From a bacterium (GTDB lineage Bacteria; Bacillota; Clostridia; Oscillospirales; Acutalibacteraceae): a DNA stretch of 36,719 nt. Shown here in pieces: positions 24,763-32,695 of the stretch. The stretch lies in the NCBI GenBank assembly GCA_020624805.1, contig JAHKVW010000064.1:1-36719 (forward strand). Reading direction: 5' to 3'. The notes below the pieces were generated by a model. It had not been told where the DNA came from. It ran no database searches and was given only the letters and a program-made list of their open reading frames with translations. Within the stretch, counting starts at the first letter, position 1. The number at the start of each line of letters is the position of its first letter. Position numbers and translations under genes: made by a program.

Positions 24763-25841
24763 GCGGCGGGAGAGTGGCTGTCCGCGACACTGCACTTCGG
24801 GATCGCGCTCGACGAGGTGATCAGGTCGTTCAGATCGGCGCCGCTCGACAAAAAGTTGAGCAGATCGGCGTAGTCGGACATCATCGCTGAGAGGAAGATA
24901 TCCGCGGCGTCGTCATCCATGTTTTGTGACAGCATGTGCGCGACCGAGATCATGAATTCATAGAGGCTGAGCTTGCGGTCGCCGACCTGTCTGCGGCGGC
25001 GGTAGTAGGCGTTGACGTTCGGCGCGAGATCATATACAGCGGCGATAAAGTTGTCCACGGCGCTTTGACGGGTGAAGCCGATATAATCCTCGCCCGTGAG
25101 CCGACGGTAGCCCGCGGTCATATCGCCCTCATTCGACAGCGAGATGTTTTTGCCGTACTTGGTGTAGCCCCAGCCCTCGGGCGGTACGCGGGTGAAGAGA
25201 TCCTCCTGCCGCACAAGGTTGAAGATGCTATTATAGCGGTTGGTGCGGCGGCTGAGCGTGGTAGAGGGCGAGGCGAAGGTATAGGCGCAGACGCGTTCGA
25301 GCCCGTAGCGGTCGCACAGGCGCTTGGCGAGGATATTGGCGACGGCGCCGCCGCGGCTGTAGCCGGTCACAAAAAATTCCGGTTCCGTCCCGATCGCATG
25401 GGTGAATACATAGTCGCCGAGCCTCAGCTCCGCAAAGTCGGCAGCCTTCGCAAAGCCGCTGTGCTCCGCCGAATAGCCGACGTCGAAATTGGAATACCAT
25501 TCGTCGCCCGAGGTGCCGCGCAGTACCACGGCGATCTGCAGGCGATCGTCCCTGACGCGGCTCGCGATGCACATCCCCACCTTATCGCGGTCGGTGTTCT
25601 CATAGGCGATCGTGACGATATCGCCGTAGCCCAAGGCGCTCAGATTATCGCGCAGCAGCTTTTCGTCATCGGCGCTCATGCTCAGCGCCGCGGCGACATG
25701 GCAGGCTGTCGGGCTGAAAAAACAGCTGTTATCAGGCAGAAAATCACGCGCGGCAGTGATCCGCCGCAGGACGGATCGGCGGGGTGAAGTCGACAGCGGA
25801 CAGCGCAGCAGCCATTCTTTCTTTTCGGATTCGATGATCAT
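24729..25841 (-). CDS. Class-3 lipase-like alpha/beta hydrolase
   Basis: 370 residues. The nucleophile elbow GYSRG holds S162 (160-164), a preceding LRGTSGDEWYSNFD strand (108-121) gives the oxyanion and early Asp region seen in lipase_3 proteins, and FASPSTT matches the usual catalytic-Asp neighbourhood FxxPxxx. No signal peptide, so an intracellular or atypically exported esterase. Substrate unknown. ATG 25841 is chosen because GGAGGG lies 7-12 bp upstream; ATG 25853 has no ribosome site. It is divergent from the lipoprotein gene and its 3' end overlaps the MecA-like gene on the other strand by 34 bp. Confidence 0.85.
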   Translation of the reverse strand: MIIESEKKEWLLRCPLSTSPRRSVLRRITAARDFLPDNSCFFSPTACHVAAALSMSADDEKLLRDNLSALGYGDIVTIAYENTDRDKVGMCIASRVRDDRLQIAVVLRGTSGDEWYSNFDVGYSAEHSGFAKAADFAELRLGDYVFTHAIGTEPEFFVTGYSRGGAVANILAKRLCDRYGLERVCAYTFASPSTTLSRRTNRYNSIFNLVRQEDLFTRVPPEGWGYTKYGKNISLSNEGDMTAGYRRLTGEDYIGFTRQSAVDNFIAAVYDLAPNVNAYYRRRRQVGDRKLSLYEFMISVAHMLSQNMDDDAADIFLSAMMSDYADLLNFLSSGADLNDLITSSSAIPKCSVADSHSPAAYLASLDAVIG

Positions 25842-25857
25842 AATACCCTCCATCGTG

Positions 25858-25885
25858 TTGACTAAATCGTAATTTGTGCTATAAT
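25858..25885 (+). promoter_or_regulatory. Promoter of the lipoprotein gene
   Basis: TTGACT (25858-25863) and TATAAT (25880-25885), spacer 16 bp. The start of transcription would be near 25892, 60 nt before the start codon. Confidence 0.8.
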
Positions 25886-25952
25886 AGCAAATGTCAAATC
25901 ACGATCATCAAGCGTGCCGTTCATACGGACGCTATGTATAAGGAGAGATACT

Positions 25953-26474
25953 ATGAAACGAATCATTTCGTTAATGCTCGCAATCATGCTCATTCTGTCG
26001 GTCGCCGCGATGGTCGGCTGTAACAAGGGCAGTAAAAAGACTGACACCGGCAGCGCGTCGAAACCGTCGAGCGCTTCAAGCGTATCAAGCGCGCAGAGCG
26101 CGGCATCTGTCCCCGAGGGCGCGGCGCCCATCGCCACTACCCCGGACGGTAAAGCTACCGGCTATACCAAGATCGATAAGGATGAAAACGGCAAAGTTAC
26201 CCGCGACTATACCTACGACTCACTCGGCAAGCTGCAGGGCTCGGTCGGGTATGAATATGACGACAAGGGCAATGTGGCAAAGGAGATCCATTATAATGCC
26301 GACGGCGCTGTTGCCGGTCAGATCGTTTTTGAACGCAACGACGACGGTCTTGAGACCAAGCGTACCACGATGGACGCGCAGGGTAATGTGAAGTCGAGCG
26401 TTGTGACTACCTATAACGAGGACGGCACTTCCACCCGCACCAAGTATGACGCCGAGGGAAAAGAGATCAGATAA
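25953..26474 (+). CDS. Small lipoprotein with repeated YD-like strands
   Basis: 173 residues. Signal peptide MKRIISLMLAIMLILSVAAM ends in the lipobox MVGC with lipidated C23, so the protein is tethered to the outer face of the cytoplasmic membrane. A Ser/Ala-rich linker (about 28-60) leads to about five short repeats of the pattern D-x-D/N-G-x-x-x-x-x-x-x-Y (KDENGKVTRDYTYD, YDDKGNVAKEIHYN, RNDDGLETKRTTMD, YNEDGTSTRTKYD), reminiscent of RHS/YD or antitoxin-type repeats in beta sheets. AAGGAG precedes ATG 25953. Single-gene transcript with own promoter and terminator. Function unknown. Confidence 0.88.
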   Translation: MKRIISLMLAIMLILSVAAMVGCNKGSKKTDTGSASKPSSASSVSSAQSAASVPEGAAPIATTPDGKATGYTKIDKDENGKVTRDYTYDSLGKLQGSVGYEYDDKGNVAKEIHYNADGAVAGQIVFERNDDGLETKRTTMDAQGNVKSSVVTTYNEDGTSTRTKYDAEGKEIR

Positions 26475-26498
26475 TCATTACTAAGAATAGTTTCCAAT

Positions 26499-26533
26499 AA
26501 AAAGAAGCAGGAGTTTGCGCTCCTGCTTTTTAT
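26499..26533. terminator. Intrinsic terminator after the lipoprotein gene
   Basis: AAAAAGAAGCAGGAG and CTCCTGCTTTTT enclose TTTGCG. A-rich and T-rich flanks allow action in both directions, though rpe ends 50 bp further on. Confidence 0.9.
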
Positions 26534-26585
26534 TATGTCCGTTTTTTTATGTAATATGAGTATTATGGATCGATCGGTATGCGAT

Positions 26586-27236
26586 TTATTCGCACAACGC
26601 GCGCAGCTCGGTGATCGCTTCTTTTGCGTCGGGAGCACCGAATACCGCCGTGCCCGCAACGCAGATATCCACGCCCGCCTTTGCGGCGGTGGCGATGGTA
26701 TCCCTGGCGATGCCGCCGTCCACCTCGATCAGAGTGGAAAGCCCGCGCTCACCGATCTCCTTTTTGAGGAAGGTGACCTTGTCCATCATATCGGGCATGA
26801 AGCTCTGTCCGCCGAAGCCCGGCTCCACCGTCATCACCAGCACCATGTACAGCCTGTCGAGATACGGCAGGACGACCTCGGGCGCGGTACCCGGCTTGAT
26901 CGCCAAGGCGGGCTTGACCCCGCGCGCTTCGATCAGCCTCAAGGTCTCGTCGATGTCGCTGTCGGACTCGGTATGGAAGGAGATGATGTCCGCGCCCGCG
27001 TCGGCGAAATCGTTGATGTAGCGGTGCGGTTCACTGATCATCAGATGGACGTCAAAGGGCTTGTCGGTCGCGTTCCTGAGCTTTTTGATGACCGGCGCGC
27101 CAAAGGTGAGGTTCGGTACAAAGTGACCGTCCATGACGTCGAGGTGCATGATATCCGCGCCGCCTTGATCGATGCGGACGATCTCGTCACGGAACACGGA
27201 AAAATCACAGGATAACAGGGAGGGTGCAATTAACAT
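26586..27236 (-). CDS. rpe: Ribulose-phosphate 3-epimerase
   Basis: 216 residues, full-length TIM barrel. It interconverts ribulose-5-phosphate and xylulose-5-phosphate in the pentose phosphate pathway. Seen directly: APSLLSCDF, HLDVMDGHFVPNLTFG with metal and catalytic Asp, DVHLMI, VEPGFGGQSFM and EVDGGI (second catalytic Asp and phosphate loop). AAGGAG precedes ATG 27236. It is 126 bp downstream of the P-type-ATPase-like gene, with a hairpin and a heptad array between, and may be in the same transcript. In many Clostridia rpe sits with rsgA and the prkC kinase; that order is not present here. Confidence 0.97.
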   Translation of the reverse strand: MLIAPSLLSCDFSVFRDEIVRIDQGGADIMHLDVMDGHFVPNLTFGAPVIKKLRNATDKPFDVHLMISEPHRYINDFADAGADIISFHTESDSDIDETLRLIEARGVKPALAIKPGTAPEVVLPYLDRLYMVLVMTVEPGFGGQSFMPDMMDKVTFLKKEIGERGLSTLIEVDGGIARDTIATAAKAGVDICVAGTAVFGAPDAKEAITELRALCE

Positions 27237-27261
27237 AATGAAACTCCTTAAGAGATTGTGT

Positions 27262-27284
27262 GGGGGAGGGTCTTGACCCTCCCG
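27262..27284. repeat. GGGAGGGTC hairpin repeat upstream of rpe
   Basis: GGGAGGGTC-TT-GACCCTCCC, 9-bp arms, flanked by GTGTGGG. It has the same shoulders as the 6751-6775 hairpin and different stem bases. No T tract, so not a classical terminator. Confidence 0.55.
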
Positions 27285-27321
27285 AAAGCTATATTGTCAG
27301 AATCGTTTTGTTATGATGATT

Positions 27322-27362
27322 TCATTATTCATTATTCAGTCTTCAGTCTTCAGTATTCACTA
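27322..27362. repeat. CATTATT/CAGTCTT heptad array after the P-type-ATPase-like gene
   Basis: CATTATTCATTATTCAGTCT, CAGTCTT, CAGTATT: period 7, directly abutting the stop codon (27363-27365) of the minus-strand gene upstream. Read in gene direction the unit contains TGA. Confidence 0.65.
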
Positions 27363-30023
27363 TCACGGTCGCCTGACTAATTCGGCGATCAGGGTCGCGG
27401 CAACCCAGAAGCCGATGTAGATCAGCAGCTCGACGATCGACAGCCGTGCGACAGAGGCGTACAGCGCGAGGGTCGCGCACAACAGCAGACCTAAGATCAT
27501 GCCGAAGATCTCGATCACGATGCCCAGACTGATATTGGATTTGACGCTGATACAGCCGCCCACGGCACGCGCCAGAGATCCGATGCGTCCGCGCGTCGCG
27601 ACATAGGCGCGAGAGGCTTCCTCGACCTTTTCGGTAGCCTCGTCGATGACGCCGGAATAGCCCGGCGCGGTGACCTTGACCGAACGGTAAAAGATCTCGA
27701 AACGGCTCGCGATCAGCTCGGGAGTGATGTTGGCGTCGGTGGTGCTCACGATCAGCGACAGACCGCTGCTTTCGGCGCGCTGGATCTGCGTTTTGAGCGG
27801 ATCGGCGGCTTCATAGGACAGCCCCAGTACCGCGACTGCCTGTCCCGCGACCGCGACATAGGTGATCTCAAGACCATTGCCCCGCTTGTTGAAGGGCACC
27901 TCGGTGGTGGGGATGGTGATGTGGTAGCGGTTCATCAGCTTCATGTTGCCGACGAGGATACGCTCGCCCTTGATCCATCCGACCACACCGCTTTTGTCCT
28001 CGTACATCACGCTCTCGACGGCGGGCAGGACGTTGTTGTTCTCCATCACCAGCTCGTCAAAGACCGGCGCGATGGGCGAATTCGCCTCGCGCAGTACCGC
28101 GGTGGCAAGCAGCAGGTTCTCGCTGATCCTGTACTGCAGCAGGGTGTACATCTCTTCGAGCTTGACAGAGCCGTTTGGGAAGAGGTCGGCGGCGTTCATC
28201 ATCACGGCGTTGGTGTCGCAGAACTGGCGTACCGACGGATAGCCGGCGACCATCGCGTCCTCACGCAGCATCTTGCGGCTGAACAACAGCATCGGCAGGT
28301 TGCCCGCGAGCATACCGGTGAACGGGATGCCGATGCACAGCATGACCGTCAGCGCCGATACCGCGCCCTGCACGCTCTTGAAGATGATCGCGTAGATGAC
28401 GGTGACGACAAGCGAGCTGATGATCGCGATCGGCGCCATCTTGCCGCTGAGCTCCTCGCTCGGATCGGGCGCGTAGGAGATCTTCAAAAAGTCCGACAAA
28501 AAGCGGGTGACATGCTGGTAGGCGATGATTCCCTTGGAGGAGGTCGTGCCGCTGATCATTCGACGCGCTGTTTCGACGTCGTCATATATCTTTGCCGCGT
28601 ATGCGGGAGAGTGCGCGCTGATAAATTTAAAGTTGCTCTTGACCCTCAGCGCCATCAGCAGTCTGCCCGTAGCGTTCAAAATCAGCGCGAACGCGACGAC
28701 AAAGCTGTACAGATGGTGGTCGCCTCCGACAAAGGAGGTCGAGGTGAAGAGGGATACCAGACATTGGATGAAGCACCCCAGATACGCGAGCGCGATCACA
28801 GTGCTGCAGTTGGATTTGAACCGTGCCAGCGGCTTGAGCCCGTCGATCAGGGTGTGCCGCGCGACCAGTCCCAGCGCGAAAGTCAGGATCAGATACAGTC
28901 CGCAGAAGGTGAACGCGCTGCCGGGGCCGTTGGCGGCGACCGTCGCCGCGCCTGCCATGCGCTCCCAGATCGTTAGTCCGAGCATCGCGATGCCGATCAG
29001 CAGTCCGAGCAGCAGATGGGTGAGCTGACGCTTGATGTTCTGGCGGGTGGTCTCAAAGATGTATTGCTCATCCTCGTTGCTGTTGTAGTCCATCGAGCGC
29101 ACCTGTTCGTCCTCGGACGGTGTATTGAAGCCCGACGAGATGACCGCGCCCAGTACGCGGAAGAATTTAGCGACACGCGAACGCTTCTTTTTTTTGGGCT
29201 TCGGCGCCTGTTCGTCGAAGTTGTTGCGCATGATCTCTTTGTTCTTCTGCTTCTGCGCCGATTCGGCCTTGTGCCGCGCGGCGATCTGCGTGAGGGTATA
29301 CAGCAGACTCTGGTGCGGTCTGACCATCGGCTTGGTCGCGTGATAATTCCCCGAGATGGTGGGGTCGGTGGATTTGAGGTATTCGTCATATTCGCTTTCG
29401 ACCACATCGGTGAAGCGACCCGCCTTGAGGTATAGCTTATCCACGCTCTCCTCGTGCTGATACACGGGGATGGTCTCCACGATCGTGTCGCCCGAAGGGG
29501 TGTAGCCGGTCGATGGCTTTTTGGCGGAATGGAATCCGTGCTGCGCCGTGCTTTGTGCGGACTTTTGCGGCTCAGGCGCTTTGGCGGGATCAAGGCTGAC
29601 GTCGATCTCATCGATATCCTGCACATAGATGTTGCGCAGCTTCTTGACGTCTATGACGTCCTCGATGATGTCTTCGGCGACAGTGGCGTTGGGATCGAGC
29701 TCGGGTTCGAGCTTGACCTCGGGAGCGGTGATCTTTTCGGGCATGCTGAACTCCAGCTTACCGCGGATCAGCTCGTCCTTGGTGACCTCCTTGCGCCGTG
29801 CCGCGGCTTCTTCCTCCAGCGGCTGTTGACGGCGGAATTTCACCTGTTTATCTTTTGTGGAGTAGATCTCCTCCATCTTGTTGTCGAGAGACTGTGGGGA
29901 TGAGTCGTATGCCGCTTCGTTGATATCGGTCAGCTCGTCCTCTGTCGAATCCTCGACAGGCAGCTCGATGATACCGTCGGATTGATCCTTGTTATCTCCT
30001 CTGTCCCAGCGGAATATGCTCAT
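27363..30023 (-). CDS. Degenerate P-type-ATPase-like membrane protein (pseudoenzyme)
   Basis: 886 residues. About 330 hydrophilic N-terminal residues come first. Hydrophobic spans follow near 335-355, 370-390, 405-427, 435-457, then a pair at 530-550 and 555-583, and at the C-terminus near 832-855 and 862-882. The order around the second pair follows a P-type ATPase: IGIPFTGMLAGNLPMLL (position of the CPC-type helix), then AVMMNAADLFPNG where AVVFDKTGTLTxG is expected (about 606-618), an N-domain-like GVVGWIKGERILVGNMKLM (679-697), and a P-domain-like AVLGLSYEAADPLK...STTDAN (731-765) in place of ALxDxxR/K...LTGDN. The phosphorylated Asp is Asn610, and no TGES loop is seen, so pumping is unlikely. 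ATG 30023 gives better AAAGGAG spacing than 30032. A regulatory or scaffold role is inference. Confidence 0.72.
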   Translation of the reverse strand: MSIFRWDRGDNKDQSDGIIELPVEDSTEDELTDINEAAYDSSPQSLDNKMEEIYSTKDKQVKFRRQQPLEEEAAARRKEVTKDELIRGKLEFSMPEKITAPEVKLEPELDPNATVAEDIIEDVIDVKKLRNIYVQDIDEIDVSLDPAKAPEPQKSAQSTAQHGFHSAKKPSTGYTPSGDTIVETIPVYQHEESVDKLYLKAGRFTDVVESEYDEYLKSTDPTISGNYHATKPMVRPHQSLLYTLTQIAARHKAESAQKQKNKEIMRNNFDEQAPKPKKKKRSRVAKFFRVLGAVISSGFNTPSEDEQVRSMDYNSNEDEQYIFETTRQNIKRQLTHLLLGLLIGIAMLGLTIWERMAGAATVAANGPGSAFTFCGLYLILTFALGLVARHTLIDGLKPLARFKSNCSTVIALAYLGCFIQCLVSLFTSTSFVGGDHHLYSFVVAFALILNATGRLLMALRVKSNFKFISAHSPAYAAKIYDDVETARRMISGTTSSKGIIAYQHVTRFLSDFLKISYAPDPSEELSGKMAPIAIISSLVVTVIYAIIFKSVQGAVSALTVMLCIGIPFTGMLAGNLPMLLFSRKMLREDAMVAGYPSVRQFCDTNAVMMNAADLFPNGSVKLEEMYTLLQYRISENLLLATAVLREANSPIAPVFDELVMENNNVLPAVESVMYEDKSGVVGWIKGERILVGNMKLMNRYHITIPTTEVPFNKRGNGLEITYVAVAGQAVAVLGLSYEAADPLKTQIQRAESSGLSLIVSTTDANITPELIASRFEIFYRSVKVTAPGYSGVIDEATEKVEEASRAYVATRGRIGSLARAVGGCISVKSNISLGIVIEIFGMILGLLLCATLALYASVARLSIVELLIYIGFWVAATLIAELVRRP

Positions 30024-30044
30024 GTTTCTCATCTCCTTTCTATA

Positions 30045-30673
30045 GGCTCCCTTTGGTAAAGGGAGCTGTCAGTGGACACTCGTGTCCGCTGACTGAGGGA
30101 TTGTATCAATGTCGGCAAAGCCGACCACCTTATTTTTGCAGGGCGTTGATTCTTCTATTTACATAAGAATCAATGTCATCACATACTTCTTTAAAGCGTG
30201 TATGGATATCCCTGTTGGTATATCGTAAAACTACAATCCCATGTTTGTCTAAATATGTTGTTCTCTTTTTATCGTAGCATAGCGCGTCTTCTTCGTAATG
30301 TTGAGAACCGTCCAACTCAATGGCAAGTTTTGCTTTCGGACAGTAAAAATCCAAAATATAGTTGCCAAAGACTTTTTGCCTTGTAAATGCAATACCAAAT
30401 GTTTGTCGGTAGGGTTTTAGATAATCATACCAAAGGTGGTTTTCCTCTTTGGTCATGTTTTTTCTCAATTCTTTTGCAAAGGGAACATTCTCTTTATTAT
30501 GTATTCTATCCATAAAAACTACCTGATTCGGTTGGTCGCGCTGTAAGCGCTCTATTGATGCAATCCCTCAGTCATCGGCAAGGTATTGCCGATGACAGCC
30601 TCCTCGCCGGAAGCGGCTCCCCCCTTGTCCTTTGGACATTCCCACAACGGGGGTACCTTTACCAAAGGGAGCC
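30045..30673. mobile_element. Inverted-repeat element (GGCTCCC family) enclosing a DUF559 gene
   Basis: The left end (30045-30113) is GGCTCCCTTTGGTAAAGGGA, then a 12-bp-arm hairpin GTCAGTGGACAC...GTGTCCGCTGAC (30068-30093), then TGAGGGATTGTATCAAT. The right end (30555-30673) is the same in reverse: ATTGATGCAATCCCTCA, hairpin GTCATCGGCAA...TTGCCGATGAC (30571-30596), a 57-bp module (30601-30657) and TTTACCAAAGGGAGCC. The ends match the short elements in the arg cluster. Interior: one gene, DUF559, more A+T-rich than the surroundings. No target duplication could be recognised with confidence. Confidence 0.68.
30130..30513 (-). CDS. DUF559 protein (PD-(D/E)XK / Vsr-like endonuclease fold)
   Basis: 127 residues, the full usual length. 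Typical DUF559 order: ELRKNMTKEENHLWYDYL (about 15-32, RxxMTxxExxLW), FTRQKVFGNYILDFYCPKAK (R44, Q45, D55), LAIELDGSQHYE (E66, D68, H72), and RTTYLDKHGIVVLRYTNRDI. The D...ExDG arrangement is that of Vsr-like and PD-(D/E)XK nucleases, so metal-dependent DNA cleavage or nicking is possible; no activity is known for the family to my knowledge. The gene is clearly more A+T-rich than its neighbours, has a weak ribosome site, and lies inside an inverted-repeat element, all of which suggests acquisition. Catalytic residues look intact. Confidence 0.88.
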   Translation of the reverse strand: MDRIHNKENVPFAKELRKNMTKEENHLWYDYLKPYRQTFGIAFTRQKVFGNYILDFYCPKAKLAIELDGSQHYEEDALCYDKKRTTYLDKHGIVVLRYTNRDIHTRFKEVCDDIDSYVNRRINALQK

Positions 30674-30678
30674 GATGG

Positions 30679-31434
30679 CTATCTGCTTTCCGCGACCTTA
30701 TACATCAGGATGCCGGCGGCTACGGAGGCGTTGAGGGAGTTGATCCTGCCCTTCATCGGCAGGGATACGATCACGTCGCATTTTTCGCGCACGAGTCGGG
30801 AGATCCCCTTGCCCTCGTTGCCGATGACCAGTGCCGCGCCGCCGCTGAAATCGGTTTTGCGGTAGTCTTCGCCGTTCATGTCCGCGCCGTAGATCCAGAT
30901 GTTGCGGCGCTTCAGTTCATCGATGGTGTCCGCGATATTGGTCACTCTGGCGACAGGCAGGTATTCGAGCGCGCCCGCGGAGGCCTTGTAGGCGGTATAG
31001 GTCAATCCCGCGTTGCGGCGTTTCTTGATGATGACGCCGTGCGCGCCGACACACTCCGCCGAGCGGATGATCGCGCCGAGGTTGTGCGGATCCTCGATCT
31101 CATCGAGAATGATGATTAAGGGTTGTTCACCGCGCTCTTCGGCGAGCTTGAGGATATCCTCCACGGAGGAATACTCCTTCATCGCGCAGAGTGCCGCGAT
31201 CCCCTGATGCGCCGCGCCGCCAGTCATGAAGTCCAGCTTTTTGCGCTCGACCTCCTGTACGGGGATACCGGCTTTTTTGGCTTTGGCGGTGATCTCCACC
31301 GCGGCGCCGGATGGATTGCCCTTGGCGACCATCACCTTGATGATCGAGCGTCCCGCGCTGAGCGCTTCGGCGACCGGGTTGCGTCCGATCAGCAGCTCGT
31401 CATTCTGATACGGCTGATTCTTTTCGTTGTTCAT
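30679..31434 (-). CDS. rlmB: 23S rRNA 2'-O-methyltransferase RlmB / TrmH-family SPOUT enzyme
   Basis: 251 residues from ATG 31434 (31440 adds two codons; the AGG ribosome-site remnant favours 31434). The N-terminal substrate-binding domain begins with LLIGRNPVAEALSAGRSI and the C-terminal SPOUT knot shows ILDEIEDPHNLGAIIRSAEC, VIGNEGKGISRLVREKCD and IVSLPMKGRINSLNASVAAGI, the three TrmH motifs. The family methylates the ribose of a guanosine in 23S rRNA (G2251 in E. coli) using S-adenosylmethionine. In many Bacillota this gene lies by cysS and mrnC; here it is next to a DUF6512-like gene. Assignment to RlmB rather than another TrmH-family enzyme is by the N-terminal domain. Confidence 0.92.
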   Translation of the reverse strand: MNNEKNQPYQNDELLIGRNPVAEALSAGRSIIKVMVAKGNPSGAAVEITAKAKKAGIPVQEVERKKLDFMTGGAAHQGIAALCAMKEYSSVEDILKLAEERGEQPLIIILDEIEDPHNLGAIIRSAECVGAHGVIIKKRRNAGLTYTAYKASAGALEYLPVARVTNIADTIDELKRRNIWIYGADMNGEDYRKTDFSGGAALVIGNEGKGISRLVREKCDVIVSLPMKGRINSLNASVAAGILMYKVAESR

Positions 31435-31550
31435 AGGCATACCTACACATTATAATCATACTTATACCAATACAGTATACCATATATAGTATGCGGCTTT
31501 GCTTCTTCGCAAGAATAAAAGCGAAAAATGAGGCAGAATTTATGAAATAA

Positions 31551-32108
31551 TTATCGCTCTTTTTCGGCGATTTTCTCCACGATCCCGAATCCGCCGCTGA
31601 CGGGATCACGGAACAGCTCCATTTTCGGCGGAAAAATCGTGAAGGAGAAGAACATAAGGTAGTACAGCCCCAACAGCATCAGCGCCGGATAGAAATAATC
31701 CTTGAGTCGATTCTCTGTGGTTTCCAGTCGATAGGTCAACCCCTGCGCCGCAAGCACCGCGATCAGTGACGCGGCGATGTCCGCCCATAGGACGGCGTGA
31801 TCCGAAAACAGCGACATGAGATAGGAGGAGCCGATGATCATACCCGCCAGCAGGTAGAGTCCGATTACCTTGGCGACGACATACTGCCGAAAGTGTACCC
31901 TCAGCCAGCATAGCTGTATCAGCGCCCAGCCGATGTAGGGCGCGGCAAAGATCTTGGTGTGCTCCCATACGCTCTCATTGACCGCGCCGAATACGATGCT
32001 CAGCGCCGCGCCGCCGCTGAGCGGATAGGCAAAGTGCAGCAGCACGGCGACGCTGTAGATCAATACACAGCCCGCTGCCTCCGACAGCGCGATATTCTTC
32101 TTATCCAT
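31551..32108 (-). CDS. DUF6512-like integral membrane protein
   Basis: 185 residues with five or six membrane spans and no soluble domain. The segment FGAVNESVWEHTKIFAAPYI (about 41-60) is the conserved signature I associate with DUF6512 proteins of Clostridia. GAGGGG precedes ATG 32108. It lies 110 bp upstream of rlmB on the same strand, with promoter-like TATACT and TATAAT sequences in the gap, so rlmB probably also has its own promoter. Function unknown. Confidence 0.78.
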   Translation of the reverse strand: MDKKNIALSEAAGCVLIYSVAVLLHFAYPLSGGAALSIVFGAVNESVWEHTKIFAAPYIGWALIQLCWLRVHFRQYVVAKVIGLYLLAGMIIGSSYLMSLFSDHAVLWADIAASLIAVLAAQGLTYRLETTENRLKDYFYPALMLLGLYYLMFFSFTIFPPKMELFRDPVSGGFGIVEKIAEKER

Positions 32109-32654
32109 ATGAACCCCTCAATTATCCGATTATCATTGTATCGGGATTGAAACGCGTTGTGATCCCGACCGCTGTGACAGCAGTATCCTGTTTTCGGCGA
32201 AAGGGCGATAAACAGTCGGTAATATGATATGAGAGGCGCCTTGTACACTATTCCGCTCCGGGGTGAAGGTTACAGGGGGCTATATTTTCAAAAAATAATT
32301 ATTTTTAAGAAATTATACGATTTGTATTATTCGTATTTTTCAATAAAAATGTTGATAACTCTGTGGATAAGTGGAATAACTCAGGGGTCAAATCGCTCAA
32401 ATCGACTGATATATCCATCGATTTTTTGACTTTTCATAGTTTTCCATAATTTTTTTAACAGAATTATCCTATCTTCTTTTTGTGAAAAAAGGGGAAATGA
32501 TTATACAATTTGTAATATCATGCTTGTCAATTATCCAACGGAATAATACAGAATTATTTCAAAATTGTAACATTCGGGTCGTGGCGGTTATCAGCGGAAA
32601 TCGTTCGGATATGAATTGTCGGGGGATGATCGAGAATCAGTATTTTATCCCACA
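32109..32654. other. A+T-rich gene-free interval with DnaA-box-like sites
   Basis: This interval is strikingly A+T-rich compared with its neighbours, most of all at 32280-32550. TGTTGATAA (32350-32358) and TGTGGATAA (32362-32370) are a one-mismatch and a perfect DnaA box on the same strand, 12 bp apart; TTATCCAAC (32531-32539) and TTATCCTAT (32464-32472) are weaker. A 73-codon plus-strand frame starting at 32482 runs into the PAP2 terminator and is not accepted as a gene. No other feature was seen. Confidence 0.5.
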
Positions 32655-32655
32655 A

Positions 32656-32692
32656 AGCAAAACACCCCGTGATCGTCACGAGGTGTTCATGT
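32656..32692 (-). terminator. Intrinsic terminator of the PAP2 gene
   Basis: Read on the minus strand, AACACCTCGTGA-CGA-TCACGGGGTGTTTT, directly after the stop codon. A 12-bp stem with a wobble, followed by a T-rich run. Confidence 0.85.
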
Positions 32693-32695
32693 TAT

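Noticed and set aside
32280..32550. Chromosomal origin of replication
   Set aside because: Only one perfect and one near-perfect DnaA box, no dnaA/dnaN/rpmH nearby, and no strand switch. Kept only as a candidate DnaA site.
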